A stretch of 64,000 nucleotides of DNA from Agelaius tricolor. Lineage: Eukaryota; Chordata; Aves; Passeriformes; Icteridae. Of the stretch, positions 24,601 through 39,600 are shown piece after piece. The position numbers and the translations under genes are program-made. How positions within the stretch are numbered: position 1 is the stretch's first letter; the number at the start of each line of letters is the position of its first letter. The notes under the pieces were generated by a model. It did not search any database and was not told where the DNA came from. It saw only the letters and a list, made by a program, of their open reading frames with translations. The stretch covers positions 12,382,501-12,446,500 of the forward strand of contig JALJCS010000015.1 of the NCBI GenBank assembly GCA_023055355.1, read 5' to 3'.

Positions 24601-27600
24601 ACTGAAAATACTACACTAAAAATAAAACCTAAAAAAATGTTTCATAGTCCCTTTCCCTTTCAGCTCTGCAAGTGTGTTCAGCTTTTTTTTTCTTCTTCAG
24701 TTAGGGATTACTTTTCAGGGACACATTTTTTTTGTCTTTAAAACCAAAAAGCAGAGGGGAAACATTAAGGGAAAATAAGAGTTACAGCCTAGGGCTTCTT
24801 TCAGGGATTCCATCTCTGAGACCTTTAAAAAATGCAGAAAAGGGATAAGAATACATGGGTTCTTCCTTCCTGATATTTCCTTTATATTTTCCATAAGCAA
24901 TAGTTTTGTCTTTAGTTGGTAAAAGTAAGCAACAGAGAAAGAAAAATGCAACCAATCCAAAGACTACAATGTCTCTTTACTGTCTTTTCAGGTGCTTTTC
25001 TTATTCCCTACATCCTCTTCTTAATCATTGCTGGAATGCCCCTGTTCTATATGGAATTAGCACTGGGACAATATAACAGAGAAGGGGCTGCCACTGTTTG
25101 GAAAATCTGTCCAGTTTTCAAAGGTGAGTGTTCCTCTGCTGCCCTGAGGGTGCCACACAGGTGTGGTCACAACCTAAGGATCTCTCATCTTTCACAGACA
25201 AGGTGCTATTTGGGGACCTTCCCCCAACCCTTGAAGTCTTTGTGTTATCAAAGGTGAAGCACAAAAAGGGAAATGCCACAGAAATCATCTTCAGGGTGAT
25301 TGTTGGCTGAGTGTAACAGAGGGCAATGAGCAGGAGCAGCTCAGCCCTGCCCTCCCTTTCCCCTGTGTACTGGGAGGAACTGGGAATCTCTAGGTGGAGG
25401 AGGGAGTTTGCCAATCCAAACGTTGGAAATACCAAATCCCATCCAGGTTAGTTCAGCCCTGTCTTCCCCACTGACTTCTCCACTCAGGGCACGGAGCTTT
25501 CTGTGCAGGAGCCAACATACCCCAGTGGCTACAACAGTAAAATGGAGTTGTGAAGACTCTGGGTTTGGCCACCAGACTTATAACAGCACAGGAGTTTTCT
25601 GTGTTATCTCTGTACCTCAGTTTTCCTGCCTGTGAAGTGAGAGCAATAATTCTGATAGTCTTTGTAAAGTGTCTTTCAGATTTAGCAATGAAAAACACTT
25701 ATTAAAATCTGAACATTATTACTATTGAGTGTTTACCACTAGGATTAACTCTCCAGCATCACTGAATAAAAGGCTGTGGAGTGTTGTTTGTGCACAGCAT
25801 CATTCTGCAAGGAAAAATAGGTTAGGTGCTTCAGGGTGTTTGGTTTTGATCAGGAAATGATCAATGTGTGAAAGAAGCCACATGTGTTCTGTACATGAGA
25901 CAAGTATTTGTTAAGGAACCTCAAGAATTTTTAAGCTTTGCTTGCCAGCAAAAAATCTAAGTTCCTTTAAATGTATACCAGACTGTATCTAAAGTCTTAT
26001 GCAAAAGCCTTTTCAAAACAGACATATCTGAAATTAAACCAGACAAGCTCAGCTGACCTTAGAACCTTAAAATTCAGATCATGTTCATCCTGGGACTGAC
26101 AAAAGCTGAGGAGCTTAACGACAGCAATCCAAACTTGATGGATCTGCTGCTTGGATATAGGTTACACTGAGTAAATGTTAGTCTTCTTTCTCAAAATACA
26201 GCTTTCCTCTTCAAGCAGTCTAGTGCCACACAATAAGGAACGTGGAGGGGGTTTTTCCTACCAGTCAAACCCGAAACTCACAGCAAAATCAGCAATGCAA
26301 CAAAAAATAATAAAATAATGTGGCTCAAAATTTTAAAATTAATTCCTATAGATTTACCTAGCCCTTCTATAATCCTGTAACGGGAGATAAAATTCATCCC
26401 AGCACCCAGGAATCTGAATACCCTCGCTCAATAAAAATTCCTGTTGGTATTATTAATATACTTTTGGATGAGAATGAGGATTTTGAAAACCTAAATGCAA
26501 AAATTAGACCTTCAGGATCTCAAAGCATTTGAGCCAAATACCACTGTGCTCAGAGGTATTCTGTGTTGACTTCAGGATTGAAAAAGATTATGAGAAAGGA
26601 AAATAGAACTTATTTCATGTATATTCTTGTTGACATTCCAGCTGTGTTTTTAAGCTGACATTTTCAAGGTGGACTAAACATACATTACTGTTGATTTTGA
26701 AGTTTCATATTACAAGAATATAGACTAGCATAAGTTATTTGATTCTCAAAAAGTAATAAGCATTGAGACATTTACACGTTGGTATAAACTCAGTACTTTT
26801 AAAGTTTTGACTAAAACCTCTGCTAACATGCAAACACATTTTACTGCTAGTGCTTTGGAGTTGTTTCTGGGACAACTCAAATCTCTCACTCAAAGGAGAA
26901 GTACACAGTCTACACAAATTCATAACAGCTTCTCTAAATGAACAGCACTATAGTTCTAATTTTAGCTATGAATATTATTGCTATGAACTCTAAGCACTCT
27001 ACTTCTAATGAGATGCTATCATAACACATGCAATTACAAATATACCCTGTAACCTTTGTAACACAGTCTGTTTTCATCTCTGCATTTTTTTCCTGAGTCT
27101 ATTTTAGACTGTGGGTGGTGCAGCATTACTTTTAAGAAAATCTAGAAACATAAAAGCAAATTCATTCCTGAACATTCTTAAGATCACAGAGAAGAGCTAT
27201 TTAAAACACATTTGATCCAGTATTTTTTAGTCTTGATATTAATCATCTCTTGTCCTCCTGGACTGGAGGAATTTCAGAAACTTTTTTCAACAACAAATCA
27301 TCTAATTTTAATATTTAATATATTATCCATAGTTAGTGTTTTAGCATTCACCTTAATACTTAAGAATTCTTCTTTTTGGGGATTCCTCCCTCCTCTCCAT
27401 TCTATTGATCATGGTGTATTCACTAGAGTTCAAGTGTTCAAGTACTAAATTCATTTAAGCACCAAGGATTTGAAAATACTGTTTCATCTTTACTTTCACA
27501 ATTATTTCCCCATTGTTAGGGAGGAGCAAACTGGTTTACAGATTAAAAGCCTCCTATAGAGCAAAGAGTAACTTTTGTACATGCAGCAGTCTTTGAACTG

Positions 27601-30600
27601 CCAACTCCTTCAGGGTCAGCATCTGTTCTTTATGCAAATTTTAAACCTGGATTAATACTCACAGCATTTGCTACTTCCTTCCTTTATAAAAAGATAAGAA
27701 GCTTAATAATCTCCAACTATTAGGCCTCCAATGCCAAAAATTAAACTGAAGAAAAATATAAGTAAAGGTTTGCACTTCATTGCTGTGATAGTAGCTACTG
27801 TGACAGTGATGACACTGATAAAATAACTGTACTCCCTACCTTTTACATGCAGTACATACAACTTTGAGGGAGGATTCAGAGAACAAAGCTGCACACTCAG
27901 TAAGAATGATTGAAGTCAAGGCAAAGCAAGGTTCCTGAACAATTCTGCCAACGAACTTTTATTGGAGTCCAACATTTGTATCAAAAATTCCTCCCAAACT
28001 GTTGGGAAAAGTCCATTTTCATAAGGAGAATGTGCACTTTCTGGGGTGCTTTTGCTAAAGAGACCCTCCAGCCACACTTCATGATATGCAAAAATACAAA
28101 GCAAATGTTCAAAGTTAAAAGAGAACGCTTACACTCTGAATTCTGTAATCCTGGGGATTACAGAAAAGTACAAAGGAGTTGAATGTCACACACACTTTAG
28201 CCCCAGCCTGATATTCACCAAGTTTTACTGGCATGCCCAAAACCACCTGGAGCCCTCAGTGGAGCAGCACAGACTGTTTGATGCATGGTTTGGAGCCAGT
28301 TACACGCTAATGGAAGCCAATCTAGAGAGTAGTGATGGGAAAGAAACAAGAGAGGGATCAGTGTCTGTTCCAAACTAGTTCAGGGTGGGAACATGAGGCA
28401 TAGGGAAACTTCATTTAAGTGTCCAGCTTTACTTTTCCAAGAGAAGTTGCCAAGGTCCCTGACGTCACGAAGATGAAGTGATTTTCGCTCCTAACATGGG
28501 CTTGCAATCTTCTGCATTGGAAGCAAATCAGCAATGGAGTTGTACAAGGACAAATTTTGACATTGCACTGCTTAATTTCTTTTTCTGACAAACAAGTGGA
28601 TTTGATAAAAGCCAGTTATTTTCCAGAACCATTTCTGTAATTTTTTGTTTAGAGGTCAGGTACATTGTGTCCACATATGTGTATGCAAATGTCAAAAGTT
28701 CCTTTTTATTGGTGTGAAGACCTAAAATGAATTTGCAATCATGTATCATTGAATTTTACTGTGTTTGTGTACACTGTGGCATGTCAAATGCAATGTGTAA
28801 TCTAGTTTTCCTTTGTCTTTAGGTGTAGGCTATGCAGTGATACTCATAGCTCTTTACGTGGGTTTCTACTACAACGTTATCATAGCTTGGTCTCTGTATT
28901 ATCTATTTTCATCATTCACATTTGAGCTCCCCTGGACAAACTGCCACAACAGCTGGAACAGCCCAAACTGTACAGATCCAAAACTCTTCAATGCATCAGT
29001 GCTTGGCAATGGTACTAAATACTCCAAGTACAAGCTCACTCCTGCAGCTGAATTTTATGAGTAAGTGTTGACCTAACTTCGCTATTTATTCAAAATTCTG
29101 TCTAAGGGAGTTTCCTCTTGAAGGTAAAATAGTTTGTGTCCAGCCTCTAGAACAAGCATCAGAAGACCAAGGGTAAAATGGAGCTGTAATGTTGGTCTGT
29201 ATGCCTGACTTTTGCCTCTGTGATCTTTGGTTTCCCCTGTACTAATGCAGTGCTTCCTACCGAGCAAAATGGAATTGGACAAGACACAAATGTTCTCCAT
29301 GTGCCACTTTTGCTTGCACCAGCTTTGCTAGGGCAAGGAAACACAGCAATATTCTGACAGAGGTGACTGCATGCCAAACTAAGATGAATTTGAGGCTTTA
29401 AAATAACCATTTGTTCACAGATTTAGACTGCTGCTCTACTCACAAAGTTTCAGAGCAACAGCAGATCTCTGTTTGTTCCACTGCTTCAATAGTTCAGTGA
29501 AGTGATATAAAACACTGAGCAGGAGGGAAGAGCCAGGTTATAGAAAGACAGGCTTTTACCAATGCCTACACAAAAGAGTGTTCTGCGACCTGGGCTGAGA
29601 CAGGCAAGGGCAGGCTTGAATCAAACCCCAAAAGGTACATAAATTAATAACTGAACTATAAAATAAAGATACCAAACTCTGTATAAATATTTTCATTATG
29701 GGCTTATAGGGGAAAATGGGACTTGATTAGGAGAAAGGGGATGAGCATCAAGCTATTGAATCAGCTGTTGAATTAATCTGAATGATGAATCAATTAATAT
29801 TTCTGTGTTTGGAGTAGAAAGGTTTTAGGGCACACACCTGCTAAGCAGTTAGTCCAACCTTGTAGAAACAAAGGGAAAACACTGTTACCTTAAATAACCA
29901 GTAGGGATCTTGGGGTCTCTGTTTATAGCTCTTCAACATTTGTGGCCACTGTTTTTCTCTGAAGACAGCACTGAAAGATCAGTAGTGCTACACAAACTGC
30001 TGGCAGGGGCTTGGGTAAACGAAACTCAGGGTTTTGAAAACAAGATGGGGGCTTGAGTTCAAAGGAGCTTACTGAAATGGCAAATAATGACAGCTGTGAA
30101 ATCTACTGTCCTTACAATAAAAGGCTTAAGTCTTAGTAAAGAAAAATTCAATCCCTACCTTCCTGCTTTGCCTTTTAATTATTTAAAATGGTTCTAAGCA
30201 ACTTCTGCTATCACATCATGCTTGGGTAATGATTTTGACTTTGTAGTGGGTGAGGTTGTGGTAGAATCAATTAATGATGTTTTGATTTAGTTCCACTGAT
30301 CTGGGAAACAGCTCAATTAATGATTGTTTGTACACTGAAATAATATGGTCCTTCCCTCATCATGAAAAAAATTCAAGGTTCAGTGTTCAGAAGGTAAGAA
30401 CAAAAAGGGAATTTGACATTTCATTTTGCTTTAATCCCTGTATTTTGCAGCTGTAATTAGGTCACTAGGCCTTGTACTTATTAATGACTAGATTACATTG
30501 CAAAAATGAGAAGGGTAACCACTTAACTAAAACACTCTATAACATCTGTTTTCCCAGCTGTAAAAACAGGGAATCACAAGGGGCATTATATTCACTTATC

Positions 30601-33600
30601 CAGTATTTGGATGAGCTCATCAGGCCCAGCTGTACAGCTCAGGTGTCGACCCAAACTTGTACAAAGTCTCAGTGTATTCACATCCAACCTATAAACTGAA
30701 TCAGAAAACAGCTTCTTTCCTATATCAAATAACCCAATTCATGCTCATGGTCTTCTTACAACAAGGAGAGTTGAATCTTTTGATTATAAAGTTTCATATT
30801 TTGTGCCAGAGTCACAAAAGGAAATGGGAAGCGATACAGCTTGGTTCTTTGGTTTGTACAGTTACATCAGAACACTCACACACAAAGCTTTGGCCTTGGT
30901 GGGCAGGCTGAGGGGGGAGCAGGGAGACCAGAAACACCAAACATTTACCTTGCAGTTGGAGAGTGACTGAAAAGAGGTACTTCCAAGACAGGGCTCAAGC
31001 AGAGAGCTGGTATGATTATTCTGAAAAGACACAGACACTTCTTTTTGGGACATAATTCCTTCACATTAAGCTGGCCTGACCAAGGATTTAGAGTTGATTA
31101 TTTCCTAAAGCCCTGTAGCTGCCAGAGCTGGCTGCTTCTATCTCCAGCAGCACAGGAATAAACTGTAGGAGGAAGTGGGAGTGCTGTGATGTGACAGTTC
31201 ATCAAATACTACAAGAAAGGTACCTCAAATTCAGCAGAAATATGCTGGTTGTCACTACTTCTATTGAGTGAGAAAAGGGAAAACTTGCAATCTAGGCCAA
31301 ATCTATCAGCTGTCCAGTATCTGGCTGGGAGGAAAAGCAAAGAGAAACCTCTAAGACTTAGAAGAAATTATTTCAAATTGCAAATTCCATGACAAGGCAG
31401 TGACAGGAGAACCTTGAAGAGCATATTTGGCTTTTGTTTTCAAGCCTCAAGACCTGGGCAGAGCTTAAGTTTGATGTCCTTCTAGAGAGTTTCATTTTAC
31501 CAAGTCTGGTTTCAGTTGTAGAGGCTTAATTCAGACCAAGGCACCACTGATGTCATGGGGACAACATCTTGCAACAGGAAGGAGCAGGACCTCTCAATAC
31601 TTCATTAGAGATGTTTGAAATCAGCTATCAAGTATTCATACACTGTAAACTTGGCAAGCTAAAATCCAATATCAACTGGTGCCTTTCTGCTAAGTAATAG
31701 CCAGTAATATTCCAGTTAGGAATAAAATGTCAACTCCACATTTCTTTAGGTACACACATTACTTTAATTCCTTCCCTCTTCAGTGGTTTGGAATTAAATA
31801 GAGAAAATGAAAAGAACCTTCTATCCTTTTCACACACATTAAAATAATTCAAGATAAACGTTCCTCTTTTTTTGGAAGAACAGAAGTACATCACAAATGA
31901 AGTTCCCCTATCTACTCCATATTGCTCCTATTTTAATACTTGATCTGAGCACAGGCATATTTTATATTTGTTCTCTCCATTTCTGTGTCTGCAAAAAGTC
32001 TTTTGCCATCCTGCTTTCATTTATGCTGACAATTAAAAAATACCAGTTTGGAGGAAAAAAAGCACTATTCTTCTCACAAGGTACTGCACCTGCAAAAAAT
32101 CACAATCTGTTGTAGAAACAAATCTTGGCCATTTTATAGAAAAATCAGTGAAAATGTCAACGTTATTGGGCTACAGCTATTCCCCTCTGACAATACTTTT
32201 TCTCAGGGCTGTAATCCATCCTTTCTGCATGAGAAATTTTACAGGGAAATTTTCATGCCATATTCAGCAAAGGAAATTCACAGAATTCACAAGTCTGCCC
32301 AGCTGTGAGCAATTGCAAAAACCTACCTAAGAACAAGGAATTCCCTCACAGCAGTCTACATATTTGTGAACATCATGTTTATGAAATTTATGAGAAGCAT
32401 GTGAACCAAGAGCACCCTGAGAAAAAATCCTCACCCTATACAACAAAGGTGATTTTTCTAGACAAGATTTTTCAAGACAAGACAATCTAGACAGATTTGT
32501 GCTTTAGGGCACAAGTCTTCACTGGAAATGCCACCCCAGGCAAAGGCTCCACACGGTTCAGTATGACAGCAAATGGAGTGTTCAGTGCTGTGGACACCTA
32601 AGATGCAGGAACCCATCCCCATTAAACAATTGGGAAGCAACTTCCCCCAAAAGAGAAAACACCACTTCAAAAGTCAGCACAAGCAATTCTGCCAAAGAAT
32701 GCTTATAAAAACTTCAACAGGCAACAAGAACTAATGAGGGTGGATGACCCTATATTCTGCCAATCACATCTGGCCTTTCCATTCAGCTCTTCTGAAACAG
32801 TCAATTTTGCAGAGTCATGAATGTGCTGAAGTGGGGCACAGCAGCAAAGGAGGTCAGAATTGCTATGTTAGTTGGAGAATAAAATCTTCAGTGCATTGAG
32901 ATAAACATTCTCTCTCTTACCATGATTCAGAAAGAAATTTCACCTACAGTGGGGCAACCCCAGATGTACAGACAGACAGGGAATGAGATCCTGGAAAGCA
33001 GTGCCATGAAAAGGGTCCTCCTGGTCCATGGAGAGTTGGACATGAGTCAGCAGGGCCCTGGCAGCCAGGGTGACATCCCTGTCCTGGGGACATCAGGCTA
33101 TCACAGGCACAACGGGGCACAGAAGGGGATTGTCCTGCTCTGGGGGGGGCCTCACCTCGAGTGCTGGGGGCAGTTTTGGGCACCACAATATAAAAAAAGA
33201 TATTAAGATGTTAGAGAGTGTCTAAAAGAAGGCTGTGAAGATGGGGAAGGGCCTTGAGGGCAAACTGTGTGAGGAACAGCTGAGGTCACTGGGTCTGTTC
33301 AGCCTGGAGCAGAGCAGACAGGGGAGACCTCAGTGCAGTTACATCTTCCTTGAGAGGGCAAGAGGAGAGACAGGCACTGATCTCTCTCTGTGGTGACAGT
33401 GACAGGACCCAAGGGAGGGGCCTGAAGTTGTGTCAAGGGAGGTTTATGTCAGATATCAGGAAAAGGTTCTTCGCTCAGAGGGTGACTGGCCACTGGAACA
33501 GACTTCCCAAGGAACTGGTCACAGCCCCAAGCCTGACAGATTTCAAGAAGTGTTTGGATAATGCTCTCAGGCATGGAAGATGTGGACATTTCTCAGAGAT

Positions 33601-36600
33601 GTCCTATGTAGATGTAACAGTTGTACTCAACCAGTACTCCTTGAGGGTCCCTTCAAACTTAGTCTGTTCTATGATTAAGTACAAATAATAACTTATCATA
33701 AGCCAGCTAGAGTGCCACTGGTAAATTATGTTTCCCAAAATCTAGCTTGCACTCCATTACACAGCTCCATTCTCCAACACAAGAGGGAGCTGAAATATCT
33801 AGAGAAAAACCCAGATGCTGCTGCATCCCCCTGGCTGGACTGTGGCCAGCACCCCAGGGTGGGGGTGAGGCACCCAGGGCTCACACAAGCCCTGCACCTT
33901 GGATGGCTCCATCCTCTGGGCTGTAGGACAGCACTGTCCAGAGCCAGGATCTCCTTCAGCATTGCAGCTGTGCCTACTCAGAGCTCTTTACAAAGCATCC
34001 AGAGACACCCAAGCAGCTCAGACAGCAGCCCTGGGTATGGCAGAGCTGGGCCTGAGCCAGGTTACCCCTGTGGCACCTCATGTGGAGCCGCCCTGCTCCC
34101 TCTGCACTGCACCCCCAGCCCTGTTACAGACACCCTGCTGGCCAGCCTGCATGGAGCCAGCTCAGCTCCACAGGATTTGTACCACAAGCTCTGCCTCACT
34201 GCTGTGTGGGCACAAACTGCCATGAACACACAGCTGAATGTAACCTCAGTCTAAGCAGTGCTAGTTGTGAAATAAACATACCTGGAACCTGGCAAACTCT
34301 GCACAAAGGGCTCTATCCACATCATGCAGATAGCCTAGCCTTCCACAGGTAAAGGAAAAGCACATCTCATGCTCTGAAGGAAACTGGCAGCAATGATGAC
34401 TGAGCCGTGGCTGCCCAAATATATAACACAGAAGATGCATGTAGAAGAGCTTTCTAATTGAGCACAATTATCATGCTTCAAATTGCCTTCTAAATTGAGT
34501 ATGCAATTTAATTTCTATAGATTGCACATTGTATACACTCACAGTTCTTTTAGCATCTTCAGTCTACAATTTGCATTAAGTTTTAAATAATAAAAACATA
34601 ATCTAACTACCAGAATAGGGAATATAGCTTGGGACACCTGATCCATTTTGCTGATTCTTAGTTTATGCAAGTTGTTTGGGTTTGATCTCACAAATGTGAC
34701 TATTAACTTTTAGAAGATGTTCCTAGAAGTACTTAATATATTAACTAACAAATAAATTTGATAGTTAACGTACTAGTTTAATGAGAAGTGATGACATTCT
34801 TGAATTCTGAATCAATCTGATCCAACACATCTAAAAATTAGATAAATGACACCCTTCTATTGAGCATATCAAATTTCGGCAAGTAACTTTCACCTCTAAT
34901 AAAAACAGAAAGAATGAGTTTATAGAGCTGTGTAAACATATTTGGACCAAAAATGAAAATTATGATTGATTTTGGATTGAAAAAATGGGGCCTACTCCAG
35001 GACCTTAAATTTTATCTATTTATGCACAGTTTTCTAAATTTCTAAAAAGACAATCATATAAATCTGTCCAGGGATGAATAATACATAAAGTTCCCTAGAC
35101 AGTAGCAGTCTGACAAAACCATTCCAGAGAATTCTACACCTAAAACTCTTAAATCCTATTTTCTAGCTATAGGCTAAATGTGTTGGAGTGAAAATGATAG
35201 AGTAATTTTCAGGTCACAACCTTTGGAATTTCTTTATTTCCTGGTTTGGTTCCCTGTTTATGTGCAAATGTTCACCACTTCTATAATAAAACTGTTCTGA
35301 ATTGCTCAGAGTAGAGACAAAGCACACATTAGTAACAATCCTTATTTTACAGATGGGAAAGCCAAGACACAGAGAAGAATTTATTAGTTCCAACATTTCC
35401 TGTTATTAAAACTATGACTGGGTTCTTCATTTACTGAGTCCTACTGAGCAGCTGCCCCACTGCCTCCTCAATAATTTGGTTTTAGTAGGGTTTATGTGTG
35501 AGCACCAAGCAGCTGAGCTGCCTCTGCTGGCTGTTCAGGGTCTGATGCCAAATCAAAGGAGACCCAAGTGCTGCACAAAGACTAAACAGAGTCAGAGGTA
35601 CTTACAAACAAATCACTGTTTGCAGATTTCTGTGGAGGTGAAGCATTTCCCTTTAGCTGAACGCAGTGTGGAAGTAAGGCAGGAAGTGGTGCCAGAGTTC
35701 TTGGGTGACTGGGAGAATCTTCCCAGAAGAGAGCACAGGGGAAGAGAGAATGAGAAGAAATTTCCCTTGGGAGGAACCAGAATGTCTGAATGCAGCTTCA
35801 AATTGAGAGCCCTTCACATCCTGCCCCTCCTGCAGAGAGGTGGACAGACTCTGGGAACCTGGATGTACAATCTCAGTACAAATATTATTTACACTCTCTT
35901 ACATGGGATGCAGTCTTGGGATAAACCAAGCCCCTCTGCACAAATCCCTGATTTCTTGTGCATGTAGTTTGATTCTTGGTGATGCTTTAATTAAATATTT
36001 CTAGAGCTCTGACTAGACTATCAGAAAGCTTAAACAATTTATTTCTCTTGCATTTTGTCCAGTCTAATTAAATAGATCCCTATTCCACTGTCAGCTCCAT
36101 CTGTTAATGTTTGTTCTCAGTCTTTCCCTCCATAATATTCTCTTCCCATTTTTGCATGTATTTTTCACCTACTTTCATTCTTTTCCCAATAACAACAATC
36201 TGCAAGCAAAACACTATTTCTAGTTGTCTTACTACCAATGGTTTTTCCTTTCTTTTTGACTCATTTGAATTCTGAGAGTTTATTTTGCTAGCAGAATTGG
36301 ACAAACATCTCTCTATTTATGAAGCAAGGATTGCTTTCAGAAACTTAAGACATGCTTTGGACATAATTTGAAGGAATTGACAGAGTACAGAGGCTTCACA
36401 AAGCACCTCCACTGACTGCCTGTGATGCCAGTAGGGCTTCTACTGCTGCCATTTCCATTCCTGCTGCCCACAGCATGAGAATGCAAAAGCCTTTTTCCCC
36501 CAGTGACCTCACTCTGTTTCTGTGTGTCTGGTGTGTAGGAGGGGAGTTCTGCACCTGCACGAGAGCCGTGGAATCCACGACCTTGGCTTGCCTCGCTGGC

Positions 36601-39600
36601 AGCTCTCCCTCTGCCTCTTGGTGGTGGTAATCATTCTTTTCTTTAGTCTCTGGAAAGGAGTGAAGACTTCAGGAAAGGTAGAGCTAATATTGTCCTTCTG
36701 TCTTGACTACATTCTTTTTCTACTTTAAGAAGTCTCCTAATTTTAGAAAGCAAGAAAATAAATCACTGATTTTGAGGCATTCTCAGGGATCAAACTATCA
36801 CATTTCTTGTGTGGTATTCCAACAGAAAATTTTATAAATGTATTATTTTCAATTCAACATTGGTGGTTTCATCCAGAAAATATTTTTAAATAAACAAGAT
36901 TGTCTTAAATGTGCATCTTGTTCTCAGCCAAATGTTCTAATATTTCAATGATATAAGAGACTTTGGTTGTATTATATAAAATGCCACGTCAAGAGAAATA
37001 TCTGATGAAAGTCATTGGAAATCACTCTTTGACATCCCTCACAAAATATCTCAACAGAAATTCTAGAGTTGGATACATCTGAGAGCTTTTTGTACATTTT
37101 CATGAAAGTATCACAACATCAGGCAATGACTGCACTTTCTCAGTAAACACCAGAGAGATGAGGAGTAATCAGCAGTCTAACACACACTGTCACTGTCTTC
37201 TGTTTGTCAAAACTGTCTCCTACTGGTATCTGTAAACTTATATATGAAAAGATTCCTGACAGGTAACAGCATTTTCCCTCATGTCCTAAAAAGAGTTTCT
37301 CCATCATACCGAATGGACTAAACCAAGAAAATGCCAGCTGTACTTGTTACATATTCTTAAATCTTCTGTAACAGCTGATTAACCTTTGGGATCTCTCTTG
37401 TCTGCAGGTTGTTTGGATAACAGCCACTTTGCCTTATGTTGTATTATTTGTCTTATTAATACATGGAATAACCCTGCCTGGTGCATACAATGGAATAAAT
37501 GCATACCTGCATATAGACTTCAGAAGATTAAAAGAAGCCACAGTAAGTGTATTCTTCTGTTCTCATTCCCTAATTATGAAACATATTGCCCTTTTTACTG
37601 AAACTATTACAGCTGACTTCTGAAATTAAATAGCCACACTTCTGCCTCAGCACTGGTCCCCTTTCTCTGACAGTTTAACATTCCAATACTCTCCCAAACA
37701 GGATTATCTTACCCTGAGCCCAAACAGTTCAGATCACAAAACACCTCTGTGAAGGCACTTACAGACCCTAAAAAAGTCCATGCTTTAACTGTGCATGCAG
37801 TAAAGAGCAATATCATTATACTGGAAATTGGAGTCATGCAAAAATTTAGTTCTCAAAAGGCTAAGAATTCCCTCAAAAAAAAAAAAATCTTGCTTTCTGA
37901 ATCTCTAGCTTAAATATTAACCTAGAAAACAAAAATACTGGCCTATGCAAACCTTGATAAATATACAAAATCAGGACTAACTCACCTAATGAAACCGTGG
38001 TACTTCATACAAATAAGATTTTCAAAAGTATGATGTTCTTATCTTACTATTGAAAGTGATGTACATTTCCCTCTATCATTGAACATATACAAACCAACCC
38101 AATTTGTGGAGTAACTTGGAACTAAGACTTATTTCATACATTGCAAAGCAAAATCTACACCTACAGTCACCAATACATGAAACTGGCAGCATTTTAGATC
38201 TACAAAAAACAAAGACTAAATTAACTCCCCTCTACTAAACTAAAAATAGCATAAAACATTTATAAGACAGTAGTATCTCTATGGATGGGTCACAAGGCCA
38301 TTCAAATGGTTATATATCTGAATAGACATCATTTTACTAGAAGGAAATGCATCATCTTGAAAAATTGCAGCTTTCAGAAATGCCTATAGTCTGTCCATAG
38401 TTGCACTGTACCTTTCCTATGAATCCTATCTTGATTTTCCTGAATTATTAAAAAATACCTCAAGTGTTATAATACAGACGCATTTTTAATATTCTTAGCC
38501 AAAAAATACATTCCTGGCTTTTTAATGCTAAATTTGAAAGCAGCCATTTCTTCAAAAACAGACCCAGACCCCATGTCTATTTTGGAATAATCCAATCAAA
38601 CTTCAAATATGGGATTTTCACCCACCTTTGTCACAAGGCAGTAGCCACCCCAGTAATTCACATTTATGCATACACATAAATACAAAGATGTCAAGATGAG
38701 TAAAGCAGGTGCTTATATCTTTCTTATATATTTTAAGTGTTGTTTGGAAGTAAACACCACAATTTCAGCTAGGTGTCTATGGAGCTGTACTAGCTGTACC
38801 AGGCCTCCATTATCACATCTGCCTTCTGCTGCTGGAAGGACATTCTGTGTGCTGCCCTTTCTTGGCTTAATATTTCTGCAGCTGCTATTTAGATGACCCT
38901 CAAGTTATTTGTTTCTAGGACTACATTTTTCAAACAACAAAAAGTTACACTAGAATAATCAAAGACTAAAGATCACTTGTGCTGAGAAGTGCCACTAACT
39001 GCTTTTTCATGCCAGCCCTTCCCCCTTGGAGACTGATCCTTGCTGCTGCAATAGCCTTGTGTGTTTAATCTTCGTCCTCAGGCTCCAGAGAATAGAATCC
39101 CACTTTGTTTCTATGTCAATGCATGCCCAGATGTGATATATGATTCTATTTCTTCCAAATGAAGAATCTGACAAAGAAACACCCTAAGTCACAGGTGGTG
39201 ACCCACAGAGGGCTCTGCCAAGGCTCTTCCAAGGGCCCTTAGAGCACCCTGACCATGGTCAATGTGGGCCCCATTTTTGTGGAGCTACAAACTGCACTGC
39301 ATAAAAGTTATAAACACTGAAGAAGGCTGGAAAGACTGATGACTGCCTACTGTAAAATGTTCCTATTTGTTGATTTTTAATACAAATAAAAACAATACTC
39401 TATCATAAAATATATTAGACCACACATTGATCAGAAGCTGTGACAACAAGAAACCTGAGCATGAACTGCAGAACCAGCCCTGCTCTCTTACATCCTGCTT
39501 GGTTAGAACAAAGAGAATGTTTTGCATTTAATCTTGATTTTTGGTTTCTGTTCTTCTTCCATTCACCTTGATCTTCCCAATTTGTTTCTTAATCAGCTGC

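Larger units (their letters stand above)
3677..24991 (+). other. SLC6A2: SLC6A2 intron 1 (21.3 kb)
   Basis: Phase 1, from GTAAG to TTTTCAG. The first 270 bp are still CpG-rich. The rest is mostly AT-rich unique sequence without recognisable genes. Structured elements inside are listed separately: a CR1 fragment, solo LTR, CRE, CpG-dense hairpin, inverted 59-bp pair and simple repeats. Open frames of 60-120 codons occur (for example about 12354-12587 and 8566-8838), but none shows a known domain. A long first intron in a transporter gene is a usual place for enhancers; none can be proved by eye. Confidence 0.9.
29061..36538 (+). other. SLC6A2: SLC6A2 intron 3 (7.5 kb)
   Basis: GTAAGT to GTGTAG. 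Holds a 0.7-kb CR1 copy (listed). A GC-richer unrecognised tract follows it (about 33770-34260). An unrelated open frame of 163 codons lies at 35476-35967 with no domain I know and no flanking gene signals. The remainder is AT-rich unique sequence. Confidence 0.9.

Noticed and set aside
33712..34254. 180-codon frame after the CR1 copy as a separate gene
   Set aside because: GC-rich tract open in several frames, no recognised domain, no promoter or splice support, inside intron 3.
35476..35967. 163-codon frame in intron 3 as an intronic gene
   Set aside because: No domain recognised and no supporting signals; a chance frame of this size is plausible in 64 kb.
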